Positions 33,867 through 42,856 are shown, numbered from the stretch's first letter. The stretch is DNA of 64,000 nucleotides from Paracoccaceae bacterium (GCA_030697175.1 JAUYQR010000020.1:111041-175040); one strand, 5' to 3'. A program made the numbers and translations. The notes: a model not told the origin generated them from the sequence alone.

Positions 33867-35567
33867 ATGCCCGATCGCACCCTAGCCGACAGAATTGATC
33901 AGGGACGGGGGCTGGTGCCCGCCGATCTGGTGCTGAAGGGGGGGCGGGTGTTCGACCTGATCACCGGCGATCTGGTGGAAACCGACGTGGCGATCTGCGG
34001 CGACACCATCGTGGGGGTGTTTGGCGAGTATGTTGGCAAGCGGGTGCTGGATGTGTCCGGCAAGATCCTGGTGCCGGGGTTCATCGACACGCACCTGCAC
34101 ATCGAAAGTTCGCTGGTCACGCCGCATGAGTTTGACCGCTGCGTGACGCCGCGCGGGGTGACGACGGCGATCTGCGACCCGCATGAGATTGCGAATGTCT
34201 GCGGGGTGCCGGGCATCCGGTATTTTCTGGAAAGCGCGGCGCAGACGCTGATGGATATCCGGGTGAACCTGTCGTCCTGCGTGCCGTCGACCCATATGGA
34301 GACCACGGGCGCGCGGCTGGAGGTGGGCGATCTGGTGCCGCTGATGGACCATCCGGGCGTGATCGGGCTGGCGGAGTTCATGAATTATCCGGGCGTGTTG
34401 ATGAAGGATCCAGGCTGCCTGGCGAAGCTGGAGGCGTTTGCGGGCCGGCATATCGACGGGCATGCGCCCTTGCTGCGCGGCAATGACCTGAACGGCTATA
34501 TCAGCGCGGGTATTCGCACCGAGCATGAGGCGACGAGTTACGAGGAGGGCTTGGAGAAGCTGCGCAAGGGGATGCGGGTGCTGATCCGCGAGGGCTCGGT
34601 GTCGAAGGATCTGCACGCGCTGGCGGGTCTGATCACCGAGCGGTTCTCGCCCTACATCTGCCTGTGCACGGATGACCGGAATCCGCTGGACATCGGCGAG
34701 CATGGACATCTGGACCACATGATCCGCACGGCGATCGGCTTGGGCGCGCCGGCGTTGGCGGTGTATCGGGCGGCGAGCCTGTCGGCGGCGGAGGCATTCG
34801 GGTTGAAGGACCGCGGGCTGATCGCGCCGGGCAAGCGGGCGGATATCGCGGTGATTGATACGCTTGAGGGGTGCCATGCGTCGCTGGTGCTGGCGCGGGG
34901 GGTGGTGGCGGATGAGGCCGCCTTTGCGGCCCGGGGGTGGACGGAGCCGGTGGCGCGGCAGTCGGTCAAGGCGCGGCCAGTGACGGCGGGGAGTTTCCGC
35001 ACCGGGGGCAACCGGGTGGAGACGCCGGTGATCGGCATCCTGCCGGGCAAGATCATCACCGAGCATCTGACGTTTGATGTGGCCCCGATGGATGGCGACA
35101 AGCGACCGGATGTGGACCGCGATCTGGTGAAGATCGCGGTGGTGGAGCGGCACGGGGTGAACGGCAACATCGCGACCGGGTTCGTGAAGGGGTTTGGCCT
35201 GGAGCGCGGGGCGATTGCGTCGACCGTTTGCCATGACCATCACAATATCGCGGTGGTGGGGGCGGATTACGAGGACATGGCGCTGGCGGTGAGCCGGCTG
35301 GGCGAGATCGAGGGCGGGTTCGTGGTGGTGGCGGGGGGCTGCGTCTTGGCGGAGCTGGCACTGCCGGTGGCGGGGTTGATGAGTCTGCTGAGTTTCGAGG
35401 AGGTGCGGGAGAAGCTGGTCGCCTTGCGGGCCGCCGCGAAGGGTTTGGGGGTGGTGCTGGAGGAGCCGTTCCTGCAGCTGGCGTTTCTGTGCCTGCCGGT
35501 CATTCCGCATCTGAAGATCACCGATATGGGGATGGTGGATGTGGACCGGTTCGAGGTGATGCCGTGA
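33867..35567 (+). CDS. ade: adenine deaminase
   Basis: A 566-residue metal-dependent enzyme converting adenine to hypoxanthine for purine salvage. The amidohydrolase metal site is visible in [20 protein letters not shown]; other Ade marks are [74 protein letters not shown], and the C-terminal domain with [20 protein letters not shown] and [14 protein letters not shown]. The length fits the bacterial enzyme. AAAGGAG lies upstream of the ATG. A 15-base palindrome follows seven bases after the stop. Confidence 0.95.
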   Translation: MPDRTLADRIDQGRGLVPADLVLKGGRVFDLITGDLVETDVAICGDTIVGVFGEYVGKRVLDVSGKILVPGFIDTHLHIESSLVTPHEFDRCVTPRGVTTAICDPHEIANVCGVPGIRYFLESAAQTLMDIRVNLSSCVPSTHMETTGARLEVGDLVPLMDHPGVIGLAEFMNYPGVLMKDPGCLAKLEAFAGRHIDGHAPLLRGNDLNGYISAGIRTEHEATSYEEGLEKLRKGMRVLIREGSVSKDLHALAGLITERFSPYICLCTDDRNPLDIGEHGHLDHMIRTAIGLGAPALAVYRAASLSAAEAFGLKDRGLIAPGKRADIAVIDTLEGCHASLVLARGVVADEAAFAARGWTEPVARQSVKARPVTAGSFRTGGNRVETPVIGILPGKIITEHLTFDVAPMDGDKRPDVDRDLVKIAVVERHGVNGNIATGFVKGFGLERGAIASTVCHDHHNIAVVGADYEDMALAVSRLGEIEGGFVVVAGGCVLAELALPVAGLMSLLSFEEVREKLVALRAAAKGLGVVLEEPFLQLAFLCLPVIPHLKITDMGMVDVDRFEVMP

Positions 35568-35573
35568 GGGCGT

Positions 35574-35588
35574 GTCCCACCGTGGGAC
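35574..35588. terminator. palindrome GTCCCACCGTGGGAC after ade
   Basis: A perfect inverted repeat (7-base arms, one central base) directly after the ade stop. The same core lies directly after the ychF stop at 58461-58479. No T-run follows, so its role as terminator is uncertain. Confidence 0.45.
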
Positions 35589-35653
35589 GGTGTGGGGGCG
35601 TGAGGGATTTCAAGGGGTTGGGCGGGGGCGTTAACCGGGCGTTAGGTGTCTGG

Positions 35654-35700
35654 GCGGCCCCCCCACCCCAGCCCTCCCCCACGAGGGGGGAGGGAGGCGC
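35654..35700. repeat. C-rich/G-rich dispersed palindrome, copy 2
   Basis: A C-run, ACCCCAGCCCTCCCCCACG, then AGGGGGGAGGGAGGCGC. It shares the core CTCCCCCAC.AGGGGGGAGG with the copy at 21194. It lies in the 229-base gap between ade and the orphan hydrophobic protein, a gap holding only repeats. Confidence 0.7.
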
Positions 35701-35724
35701 TTTGGGATTTGAGGGTGGGGATGG

Positions 35725-35780
35725 GGCTGGCCGCCGGAGGGTTTCACACCCTCCGGACCTCCCGTGGGATATTTGGGAAG
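35725..35780. repeat. GGGTTTCACACCC dispersed repeat with hairpin
   Basis: The hairpin CCGGAGGG-TTTCACA-CCCTCCGG (35734-35756) is followed by ACCTCCCGTGGGATATTTG. The same module, in variants, occurs at 32741 (degenerate), 49082-49200 (double) and partly at 40540-40613. It sits just downstream of the orphan gene's stop and could serve as its terminator. Confidence 0.65.
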
Positions 35781-35796
35781 GGGAAAGGTGACTATG

Positions 35797-36507
35797 CTAG
35801 GCTGGCTTGGGAACGGCGCTTGCTGCGGACCTAACTATAAGAATGCGTTTTTTCCGACCTGTTTTCGTTTTGAACACAATCTCCTCAGAGCCATCTTGAT
35901 TAATGACATAAAGAAGACGACTGATTGAAAACGCCTGCCCATTTATGGCTACCTCGCCATTCCTGGGTACGGAAACACTTTCGCACTCATTGCTAAGTTT
36001 AGTAAGAATTGTTTCCAGTGACTGGAATTCAAGCAGGCGAACCTCGGCAACGATTTGCGCTAGAGTTATCGGGCCAAGACCACCTTTTGCGCGCTCCTCG
36101 TTGATTTGGACCATTGTCTTGCGCGTGAAATACCAACCTATTCCGGCCGCAAGGGCTGTCGTCGTTCCTGCTATGATCCAGCCAACGGGCGTAAGGCCAA
36201 GGAATGTTGCAACTGGTGCGATACCTAGAGACGTAGCCATTCCGCCAAGGCCGATCGCGGTAAGGGCGGAACCGATCCCAAGAGCGGTGGAAGAGGCAAG
36301 AGCGGTTAGCCCGCCCAAAGCTCCATACACTCCCGCAGCAGAGACGAGTCCCAAGCTTGCTAGCAGGCCGCTATTTCCAAGAACGAACGCCCCAATCCAG
36401 GTGCTCGATAATGTTGCTGCGATGTAGCCAGAGGCAGCAGTAGAAGCGATCCAAGCTCCAGAAGAGTGGAGGACCGGTATCGCTACAGCAAGAAGGGGAA
36501 ACGGCAT
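35797..36507 (-). CDS. orphan hydrophobic glycine/alanine-rich protein
   Basis: A 236-residue protein I do not recognise. The start at 36507 (MPFPLLAVAIPVLHSSGA) has GGAGG upstream. Residues 1-130 are hydrophobic and rich in Gly, Ala and Ser with small-residue spacing (SGYIAATLSSTWIGAFVLGN, GLVSAAGVYGALGGLTALAS, ALTAIGLGGMATSLGIAPVA), like glycine-zipper packing. A clear membrane segment WIIAGTTTALAAGIGWYF is followed by a charged cytosolic tail of about 90 residues ending KTGRKKRILIVRSAASAVPK. The DNA is visibly richer in A and T than its neighbours and lies between repeats, suggesting recent transfer. Pore-forming or mobile-element-linked roles are speculation. Confidence 0.75.
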   Translation of the reverse strand: MPFPLLAVAIPVLHSSGAWIASTAASGYIAATLSSTWIGAFVLGNSGLLASLGLVSAAGVYGALGGLTALASSTALGIGSALTAIGLGGMATSLGIAPVATFLGLTPVGWIIAGTTTALAAGIGWYFTRKTMVQINEERAKGGLGPITLAQIVAEVRLLEFQSLETILTKLSNECESVSVPRNGEVAINGQAFSISRLLYVINQDGSEEIVFKTKTGRKKRILIVRSAASAVPKPA

Positions 36508-36618
36508 TGGACACCTCCATCCATTAATACAGCTAAGGATGGGCGGTTTGCGCCAACTAATCAAGCGGCACGGTTGTTTAAAGATAAGCAGAATTCGTAA
36601 GTCGGCGACTTGATCTGA

Positions 36619-38241
36619 TCACCCCCCCGCCAAATCCTCCAACAACCGCGCCACCCCTTCCGCCCCGGGATCGTTGTGGCCCTTGAGCTTGTCGGCGGCG
36701 AGGTAGCTGGCGCGGCCGGCTTTGGCGCGGGTCATCTGGGCGGTGGCGTTGGCGCCTTCGCGGGCGGCTGTTGCCGCCGCTTGGACGCCGTTCGGGAGGG
36801 CGGCTAGCGCGGGGGCGAGGGCGTCGATCATGGTGCGGTGGCCGGGGGCGGCGCCGCCGACTTGGCAAACGCGGTCGAGGCCGGCGGTGAGGGCGCCGAT
36901 CCAGGATTTGCCGGAGGCGCTGGCGTCGCCGGCGGCGGCGAAGAAGATGGCGAGGAGGACGCCGGAGGAGCCTCCCATGGTTTGGGAAAGCTCTACCCCG
37001 ATGGCGCGGTAAAGCTGGGTCGGGTCGGCCAGCGGCAGGCGGTCGAGCGCGGCGTGGAGGGCGCGGGCGGCACCGGCAAGAGTGGAGCCGGTGTCACCGT
37101 CGCCGGACTTGGCGTCGAGCAGGTTCAGGTCCGCCTCGATCGCGATGAGCGCCTTGCAGCACCGGTCGATCAGGGCGCGGCGGGCGGGGTGGGCGGAGGG
37201 GACGGGTTGCAGGGGGGCGAGGCCGTCGGGCAGGGGTTTCACCGTGACGTCGCCCAGGGGGGCGAGGCCGGGCCAGGCATGCGGGGCGGCGGGGGCGGCC
37301 AGCGCCGCGACGCGGGCCTCGTCGACCGGCAGGAGCGAGACGGAAAAGCCGTGCATGTCGAGCGAGGTCATCATCGACGCGGGGCCGATGATCCATTTCG
37401 TGCGGGCTCCGAGGGGGGAGCGGGCGAGTTCCTCGGTGAGGATCGACATTTCCAGCGGTGTGGTGCCGCCGAGGTTGTTGAGGAGGGCTGCGTGGTCGCC
37501 CGCGCCCATGTGGGGCAGCAGCTTTTCGGCGACCATCTGCATGGCCGAGCGCGCGCCGGTGAAATCGACCTGTTCGATGCCAGCCTCGCCGTGGATGCCG
37601 AGGCCAAGCTCGGCCTTGCCGGTGGCGATGCGGTCTTCCTTCGGTGAGCCGGGGACGGTGCAGGTATCGAGCGACATGCCGATGGAGACCGCGCCCTTGA
37701 GGGTGGCAGTGGCGGCGGCGGTGATGCTGTCGAGGTCGGCGCCCGCGTCGGCCATCGCTCCGGCGATCTTGTGGACGAAAAGGGTGCCGGCGACGCCGCG
37801 GGCTTGCGGCAGGTCCGGCAGGGCGATGTCGTCGTCGACAATGACCATCGAGACCTTGAGGCCAAAGGCGCGGGCGCGTTCGGCGGCGAGGCCGAAGTTG
37901 AGGCGGTCGCCGGTGTAGTTCTTGACGATCAGGAGGCAGCCGGGTTTGCCGGTGACGGCGAGGATGCCGGCCAGGACCGCGTCCACCGAAGGCGAGGCGA
38001 AGACGTCGCCGCAGACGGCGGCGGTGAGCATGCCTTGCCCGACGAAACCGGCGTGGGAGGGTTCGTGGCCGGAGCCGCCGCCCGAGACGAGGGCCACCCT
38101 GGAGCGGTCCCAGTCGGTGCGGGTGACGACCTTGATGTGCGGGTAACCGTCCAGCCGCGCGAGTTTTCCGCCGCTGGTTCGCAGCAGGCCGTCAATCGCC
38201 TCGGTCACCAGTTGGTCCTTGGAGTTCATGAACTGTTTCAT
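36619..38241 (-). CDS. dihydroxyacetone-type kinase, fused DhaK-DhaL
   Basis: A 540-residue kinase with both halves in one chain, so it should use ATP directly. DhaK part: VSGGGSGHEPSHAGFVGQGM, CLLIVKNYTGDRLNFGLAAE and GLGIHGEAGIEQ, whose histidine binds the substrate carbonyl covalently. A linker of about 30 residues leads to DhaL: LLDAKSGDGDTGSTLAGAAR with the metal-binding aspartates, then SQTMGGSSGVLLAIFFAAAG and PGHRTMIDALAPAL. Substrate may be dihydroxyacetone or a ketotetrose such as erythrulose, since related kinases act on both. It is the last gene of the ABC transporter operon, 12 bases after an ATPase gene. Confidence 0.92.
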   Translation of the reverse strand: MKQFMNSKDQLVTEAIDGLLRTSGGKLARLDGYPHIKVVTRTDWDRSRVALVSGGGSGHEPSHAGFVGQGMLTAAVCGDVFASPSVDAVLAGILAVTGKPGCLLIVKNYTGDRLNFGLAAERARAFGLKVSMVIVDDDIALPDLPQARGVAGTLFVHKIAGAMADAGADLDSITAAATATLKGAVSIGMSLDTCTVPGSPKEDRIATGKAELGLGIHGEAGIEQVDFTGARSAMQMVAEKLLPHMGAGDHAALLNNLGGTTPLEMSILTEELARSPLGARTKWIIGPASMMTSLDMHGFSVSLLPVDEARVAALAAPAAPHAWPGLAPLGDVTVKPLPDGLAPLQPVPSAHPARRALIDRCCKALIAIEADLNLLDAKSGDGDTGSTLAGAARALHAALDRLPLADPTQLYRAIGVELSQTMGGSSGVLLAIFFAAAGDASASGKSWIGALTAGLDRVCQVGGAAPGHRTMIDALAPALAALPNGVQAAATAAREGANATAQMTRAKAGRASYLAADKLKGHNDPGAEGVARLLEDLAGG

Positions 38242-38252
38242 GGGGGTGGTCC

Positions 38253-39245
38253 TCAGATGCGGTTGCCGCTGGCGTCGAACCAGAGCGGGTTGCGGGGCTG
38301 GATGGGCAGCGTGTCGCCGGGGCGAAGCGGGGTGTGCGCGTCGGACAGGGTGATCAGGTCGTGGGGGCCGAGGGTCAGGTGCAGGCGGGTCTGGTCGCCC
38401 AAATGCTCGACGCGGCGGACGGTGGCGGGCTGGCCTTCGCCTTGGGCGATGTGCTCGGGGCGCAGGCCGATTTGCGCGGCCTTCGGCGGCGCGCCGGGGA
38501 AGGTGGCGGCGGGCAGCAGGTTGATGCGCGGCTGGCCGAGGCGGGAGGCGACGTAGGTCGAGACCGGGTTTTCGTAGATCTCGCGGGGTGGCCCGTATTG
38601 CACGAGGCGGCCACGGTCGAGAACGCCGACATGGGTGGCCATCGTCATCGCCTCGATCTGGTCGTGGGTGACGTAGAGGAAGGTGGCGCCCAGTTCGGCG
38701 TGGATGCGTTTGAGTTCGATCCTCAGGTCAGCGCGGAGTTTGGCGTCGAGCGAGGAGAGGGGTTCGTCCATCAGGTAGATGCGCGGACGGCGGACGAGGG
38801 CGCGGCCGATCGAGACGCGCTGCATCTCGCCGCCCGACAGGTTGGTGGCCTTGTTGTCCAGTTTGTGGGCGATGCGCAGCACCTCGGCCACCTTCTGCAC
38901 TTCGGTGGCGATCTGCGCCTCGGGCATCGCGATGATCGGCGAGCGCAGCGGGAAGGCGAGGTTGTCGCGCACGGTGAGGTGGGGGTAGAGCGAGTATTGC
39001 TGGAACACCATCGCCACGTCGCGCTGGGCGGGGGTGTCCTTCAGGACGCTCGCGCCGTCGATCTGGATGTCGCCGGTGTCGGGGCGGTCGAGGCCGGCGA
39101 TCAGGCGCAGCGTGGTGGTCTTGCCCGCGCCGGTGGGGCCGAGGAGGACGACGAAGGCGCCGTCCGGAATGTCCATCGACACGTCGGTGAGGGCATTGGT
39201 CGCGCCGAAGGATTTGGACAGGTGCGAGAGGGTGACGTCAGCCAT
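38253..39245 (-). CDS. carbohydrate ABC transporter ATP-binding protein 2
   Basis: A 330-residue CUT1-type ATPase. Walker A is LLGPTGAGKTTTLRLIAGLD, the Q-loop VFQQYSLYPHLTVRDN, the signature NLSGGEMQRVSIGRALVR, Walker B RIYLMDEPLSSLDAKLR and the switch histidine YVTHDQIEAMTMA. A C-terminal OB-like regulatory domain of about 90 residues follows (IGLRPEHIAQGEG). The start at 39245 (MADVTLSHLSKSF) overlaps the end of the other ATPase by eight bases. Two distinct ATPase genes in one operon resemble the glycerol transporter GlpSTPQV of rhizobia; a heterodimer is likely. Confidence 0.93.
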   Translation of the reverse strand: MADVTLSHLSKSFGATNALTDVSMDIPDGAFVVLLGPTGAGKTTTLRLIAGLDRPDTGDIQIDGASVLKDTPAQRDVAMVFQQYSLYPHLTVRDNLAFPLRSPIIAMPEAQIATEVQKVAEVLRIAHKLDNKATNLSGGEMQRVSIGRALVRRPRIYLMDEPLSSLDAKLRADLRIELKRIHAELGATFLYVTHDQIEAMTMATHVGVLDRGRLVQYGPPREIYENPVSTYVASRLGQPRINLLPAATFPGAPPKAAQIGLRPEHIAQGEGQPATVRRVEHLGDQTRLHLTLGPHDLITLSDAHTPLRPGDTLPIQPRNPLWFDASGNRI

Positions 39246-40332
39246 GATGAACCCCGGCGTTGGCGGCAGTGCGCAGGGCGCGGCCGGTGGTGGCGTCAAA
39301 GAGCGACAGGGTGCGGGGGTTGAGCGCCAGGCCAACCGTTTCGCCGGGATGGGCGATCTGGCTGGCGGCCGTGCGCGCCTTGATCTGGCCGTGCGCCGTG
39401 GTGAGGGTGACGATCTGCGTGGTGCCGAGATATTCGGTGGCGATCACCCGGCCACGGTAGGGGCTGGCATCGCTGAGGGCGACGTGTTCGGGGCGCACGC
39501 CAAGGACGAGGCTGCCGGTGGCGGCTTCCTGCAGTTCGGGCAGGGCCATCGCGGTGTCGCCAAGGCTGACGCTCGTTGCCCCCGCAGCGGCATGGCCTTC
39601 GAACGCCAGGAAGTTCATCGACGGGCTGCCGATGAAATCGGCGACAAACAGGGTGGCGGGGTGGTCGTAGATGTCCTGCGGGGTGCCGAACTGTTCGACG
39701 ACGCCATGGTTCATCACCACGATCTTGTCGCCCATCTGCATCGCCTCGAGCTGGTCATGGGTGACGTAGACCGTGGTCGCCTTCATCCGGTCGTGAAGGG
39801 CGCGCAACTCCTCGGACATATGCTCGCGGAATTCGGCGTCGAGCGCGCCCAAGGGTTCGTCCATCATGAAGGCCTTGGGCTGGCGCACGATGGCGCGGCC
39901 AAGCGCCACGCGCTGGCGGTCGCCGCCCGAAAGGCCGCCCACGGGCTTGTCGAGGATGCTTTCGATGCCGAGGATGCGCGCGACCTCGGCCACCTTTGCC
40001 TGCACCTGGGCGCGCGGCATCCCCTGGCTGACGAGCGGGTAGGAGATGTTCCTGCGCACGTTGAGATGCGGGTAAAGCGCGAACATCTGGAACACCATCG
40101 CGATGTCGCGCTGGCTGGCGGGGCGCTGCGACACATCCTCGCCGTCGATCAGGATCTGCCCGGAGGTCGGCAACTCCAGCCCCGCGATCATGCGCAAGGT
40201 GGTGGTCTTGCCGCAGCCGGACGGGCCAAGGAGCATGAAGAACTCGCCGTCCCTGATGGTGAAGCTGGAGCCCTGCACCGCAGTGAAGGCGCCGAATTCC
40301 TTGCGCAGGTTTCGAATGACGATCTCGGCCAT
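39238..40332 (-). CDS. carbohydrate ABC transporter ATP-binding protein 1
   Basis: A 364-residue CUT1-type ATPase with Walker A LLGPSGCGKTTTLRMIAGLE, Q-loop VFQMFALYPHLNVRRN, a slightly altered signature GGLSGGDRQRVALGRAIVRQ, Walker B AFMMDEPLGALDAEFR and switch YVTHDQLEAMQMGD. The C-terminal regulatory domain (LGVRPEHVALSDASPYRGRV) is of the MalK/UgpC kind. The start at 40332 (MAEIVIRNLRKEF) is the last ATG before the conserved beta strand. It partners the second ATPase that follows and two permeases upstream. Confidence 0.93.
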   Translation of the reverse strand: MAEIVIRNLRKEFGAFTAVQGSSFTIRDGEFFMLLGPSGCGKTTTLRMIAGLELPTSGQILIDGEDVSQRPASQRDIAMVFQMFALYPHLNVRRNISYPLVSQGMPRAQVQAKVAEVARILGIESILDKPVGGLSGGDRQRVALGRAIVRQPKAFMMDEPLGALDAEFREHMSEELRALHDRMKATTVYVTHDQLEAMQMGDKIVVMNHGVVEQFGTPQDIYDHPATLFVADFIGSPSMNFLAFEGHAAAGATSVSLGDTAMALPELQEAATGSLVLGVRPEHVALSDASPYRGRVIATEYLGTTQIVTLTTAHGQIKARTAASQIAHPGETVGLALNPRTLSLFDATTGRALRTAANAGVHHG

Positions 40333-40334
40333 GA

Positions 40335-40523
40335 CTATTCCGGAAAGTGGCTGGTGATGATGAACATCACGGTGCCGGTCAGGGTGACGACGAAGCTCCA
40401 GGTGAAGGCCCAGAGCGCGAAGGGTTGCATCAGCATCACGACGCCAAGGCCGATCAACACCGTGGCGAGGTTCTCCCACGGGCCACGGCGGAAGGAGAGA
40501 AGGCCGGTCAGGAACGCGCGCAT
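40335..40523 (-). CDS. small membrane protein of the ABC transporter operon
   Basis: A 62-residue protein (start at 40523; an ATG two codons earlier is possible) with two hydrophobic segments: NLATVLIGLGVVMLMQPF and FVVTLTGTVMFIITSHF. Such a short two-helix protein between permease and ATPase genes is a recurrent feature of glycerol-type ABC operons in alphaproteobacteria. It ends two bases before the next start, so it is translationally linked. A role in assembling or stabilising the importer is inferred from position. Confidence 0.78.
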   Translation of the reverse strand: MRAFLTGLLSFRRGPWENLATVLIGLGVVMLMQPFALWAFTWSFVVTLTGTVMFIITSHFPE

Positions 40524-40539
40524 CGGCAAGCCCTTTCTT

Positions 40540-40613
40540 CTGTTTCCAAATATCCCCGCCGGAGGCTTCCCCGGCTGGCGGCGGGAGCCTCCGGCGGGGA
40601 TATTTTCGAACAG
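40540..40613. repeat. long inverted repeat between permease and small membrane protein genes
   Basis: Two 28-base arms (40540-40567 and 40586-40613) pair with only a few mismatches and carry ATATCCCCGCCGGAGGCT and its complement; the loop is 18 bases and GC-rich. It can form a very stable hairpin inside the operon transcript, perhaps cutting expression of the downstream ATPases and kinase. It looks like two dispersed-repeat units head to head. Confidence 0.75.
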
Positions 40614-40629
40614 GTGAATGCGGGGGCGG

Positions 40630-41571
40630 TCATTTGCGCACCGCCCCGAAGGTGATGCCGCGCAGGAGGTGTTTGCGCAGGAGGATGGTGAAGATCATCA
40701 CCGGCAGCAGGAACAGCGTGGCGCCTGCGGCCACGGCGGGCCAGTCCTGGCCGCCGACGCCGATGATCGTGGGGATGAACGGCGGGGCGGTCTGGGCGTT
40801 GCCTGAGGTGAGGAGGACGGCGAAGGCGTATTCGTTCCACGCAAAGATCAGGCAGAAGATCGCGGTCGAGGCGATGCCGGTGGCGGCTTGCGGCAGCACG
40901 ACTTTGCGGAAGGCCTGAAAGCGGGTGTAACCGTCGATCAGGGCCGCCTCTTCGTATTCGCGGGGGATCTCGTCGATGAAGCCTTTCAGCAGCCAGACGG
41001 CGAGGGAGATGTTCACGCCCGTATAAAGCAGGATCATGCCGAGGTGCGTGTCTGATAGCCCGAGCTGGCGATACATCAGGAAGATCGGAATCGCGACGGC
41101 GATGGGCGGCATCATCCGGGTGGAGAGGATGAAGAACAGAAGGTCGTCCTTCAGCGGCACCTTGAAGCGCGAGAACGCGTAGGCGGCGAGCGTGCCGAGG
41201 ACGATACTGAGCGCCGTCGAGCCAAAGCCGATGATGATGGAATTCAGGAAGCGTTCGCCAAAGCGCGAGGGGCCGGTGACGACCTCGCCGCGTCGCTGGA
41301 CGATTTCGTCCACGAAATTGTCGGGCGGCGGCATCGTCGCGAGTTGTTCCGGCGTGGCGCGGGTACGGTCGGTGAAGAGGTTCACGTAGCCTTCGATCGA
41401 GGGCGAGAAGATCACCTTCGGCGGGTAGCTGATGCTGTCCGGCCCGGTCTTGAAGCCGGTGGAGATGATCCAGGCGAGCGGCAGGAGGGTGATCACCATG
41501 TAGAGGGTGACGAGGATGCCTGCGACCCATTTCGAGGCTTTCGAGGGTTCGGTGATGGAGTAGGCGCTCAT
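40630..41571 (-). CDS. carbohydrate ABC transporter permease (MalG type)
   Basis: A 313-residue inner-membrane permease. Hydrophobic segments start with VAGILVTLYMVITLLPLAWI; the EAA-loop that docks the ATPase is visible as EIPREYEEAALIDGYTRFQA followed by FRKVVLPQAATGIASTAIFC. A periplasmic insert of about 70 residues follows helix 1 (YPPKVIFSPSIEGYVNLFTD). Six helices are expected. It forms a heterodimer with the MalF-type permease encoded upstream, from which it is separated by a repeat-filled 205-base gap. Confidence 0.93.
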   Translation of the reverse strand: MSAYSITEPSKASKWVAGILVTLYMVITLLPLAWIISTGFKTGPDSISYPPKVIFSPSIEGYVNLFTDRTRATPEQLATMPPPDNFVDEIVQRRGEVVTGPSRFGERFLNSIIIGFGSTALSIVLGTLAAYAFSRFKVPLKDDLLFFILSTRMMPPIAVAIPIFLMYRQLGLSDTHLGMILLYTGVNISLAVWLLKGFIDEIPREYEEAALIDGYTRFQAFRKVVLPQAATGIASTAIFCLIFAWNEYAFAVLLTSGNAQTAPPFIPTIIGVGGQDWPAVAAGATLFLLPVMIFTILLRKHLLRGITFGAVRK

Positions 41572-41582
41572 CGGGGGGCTCC

Positions 41583-41618
41583 GGCGGGTCTGGCGGGTCT
41601 GGCAGGTCTGGCGGGTCT
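41583..41618. repeat. tandem 9-base repeat (GGCGGGTCT x4)
   Basis: Four consecutive copies of GGCGGGTCT, the third with one change (GGCAGGTCT), lying 11 bases upstream of the MalG-type permease start (minus strand). Copy number may vary by slippage and would change the 5' spacing of that gene. Confidence 0.8.
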
Positions 41619-41636
41619 GGCGCTTTCATCGAGGTG

Positions 41637-41678
41637 CCGCACCACCCCGGCCCTTCCCCACGAGGGGGGAGGGAGATG
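41637..41678. repeat. C-rich/G-rich dispersed palindrome, copy 3
   Basis: ACCACCCCGGCCCTTCCCCA followed by CGAGGGGGGAGGGAGATGC. It shares CCCCACGAGGGGGGAGGGAG with copy 2 at 35654, apart from one C-run difference. Confidence 0.6.
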
Positions 41679-41714
41679 CGGGATGGCCGGGGTTGCGTGC
41701 GCTGGTCTGGACCG

Positions 41715-41757
41715 GGCGGCCCCCCTCCCCCTGGTGGGGAGGGGATGGGGGCGGGGG
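41715..41757. repeat. C-rich/G-rich dispersed palindrome, copy 4
   Basis: GGCGGCCCCCCTCCCCCTGG then TGGGGAGGGGATGGGGGCGG, a shorter and diverged relative of the other copies. It lies 20 bases downstream of the MalF-type permease stop (minus strand). Confidence 0.5.
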
Positions 41758-41776
41758 GCGTGGCGAAGGGTGTCCA

Positions 41777-42736
41777 TCAGCGTTCCTTCACCTTGTTGAG
41801 CGCCTTGACGTAGATCGAGGCGAGACCGAACACCGTGACGAAGAGGATGATCGCGTAGGCCGAGGAGTATCCGGTGCGCCATTTCTCGAACGCTTCGCGC
41901 TTCAGCTCGATCGAGGACAGAAGCGTTGTGTCGCCGGGGCCGCCGCCGGTGAGCAGCACCACGAGGTCGAACATCTTGAAGTTCTCGATGCCGCGAAAGA
42001 GCACGGCGAGCATCAGGAACGGCAGCACCATCGGGATGGTCATCGTCCAGAACTGGCGCCATTTGGAGGCACGGTCGACCTCGGCCGCCTCGTAGATGTA
42101 ATCGGGGATCGAGCGCAGGCCGGCGAGGCAGATCAGCATGACGAAGGGCGTCCACATCCAGGTGTCGACGATGACGATGGCCCAGGGGGCGAGGCTGACG
42201 GAGCCGAGCATGGTGAACGACGAGGCCGGGATGCCGGTAACGAATTCGACCGCGTAGTTGATGAGGCCGATCTGCGGCTGGTAGAGGAAGGTCCAGAAGT
42301 TGCCGACGACGGCGGGGCTCAGCATCATCGGGATCACGATGAGGGTGGTCATCAGGTCATTGCCGCGGAACTTGCGGTTGATCAGCCAGGCCAGCGTGAA
42401 GCCGATCAGCACCTGAAAGAACAGCGTCCAGAACAGGAAATGCGCGGTCGCCTGCATCGTCTGCCAGATGTCGGGGTCGGTCAGGATGCGTTGGTAGTTG
42501 CGCAGGCCGACCCATTCGACGGGCTCGTTCGGGCGGTTGGCGCGGAAGTTGGTGAAGGACAGGCGGATCGTCCAGATCAACGGGAAGATGTTGATCGCGA
42601 GCAGCAGGAGGATGGTGGGCGCGACGAAGATCCAGGCGATGGTGCGGTCTGACAGGCCGCGCACCTTGCGGGCGAGGGTGGGGGGCGTGGCGCGGGCAAG
42701 ACGGTCAACTGGCGTGTCGGCTGGCAAGTCGGGCAT
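41777..42736 (-). CDS. carbohydrate ABC transporter permease (MalF type)
   Basis: A 319-residue permease with six hydrophobic segments, beginning IAWIFVAPTILLLLAINIFP. The EAA loop reads LRSIPDYIYEAAEVDRASKW then RQFWTMTIPMVLPFLMLAVL. NYQRILTDPDIWQTMQATAH is typical of CUT1 permeases. It pairs with the MalG-type subunit. The binding-protein gene ends 120 bases upstream of its start; that gap holds no clear hairpin. Confidence 0.93.
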   Translation of the reverse strand: MPDLPADTPVDRLARATPPTLARKVRGLSDRTIAWIFVAPTILLLLAINIFPLIWTIRLSFTNFRANRPNEPVEWVGLRNYQRILTDPDIWQTMQATAHFLFWTLFFQVLIGFTLAWLINRKFRGNDLMTTLIVIPMMLSPAVVGNFWTFLYQPQIGLINYAVEFVTGIPASSFTMLGSVSLAPWAIVIVDTWMWTPFVMLICLAGLRSIPDYIYEAAEVDRASKWRQFWTMTIPMVLPFLMLAVLFRGIENFKMFDLVVLLTGGGPGDTTLLSSIELKREAFEKWRTGYSSAYAIILFVTVFGLASIYVKALNKVKER

Positions 42737-42856
42737 TGGAATCGGCCTTCAGGCTTGGGGAGCATGCGGCAGTCTACGCCGAAACGGGCGGTATTGGCGG
42801 ATAGCGGTGCGGGAGGGGAGAATGTGGGGCGGGGGTGGTCCCCCCGCCCCGGAGGG

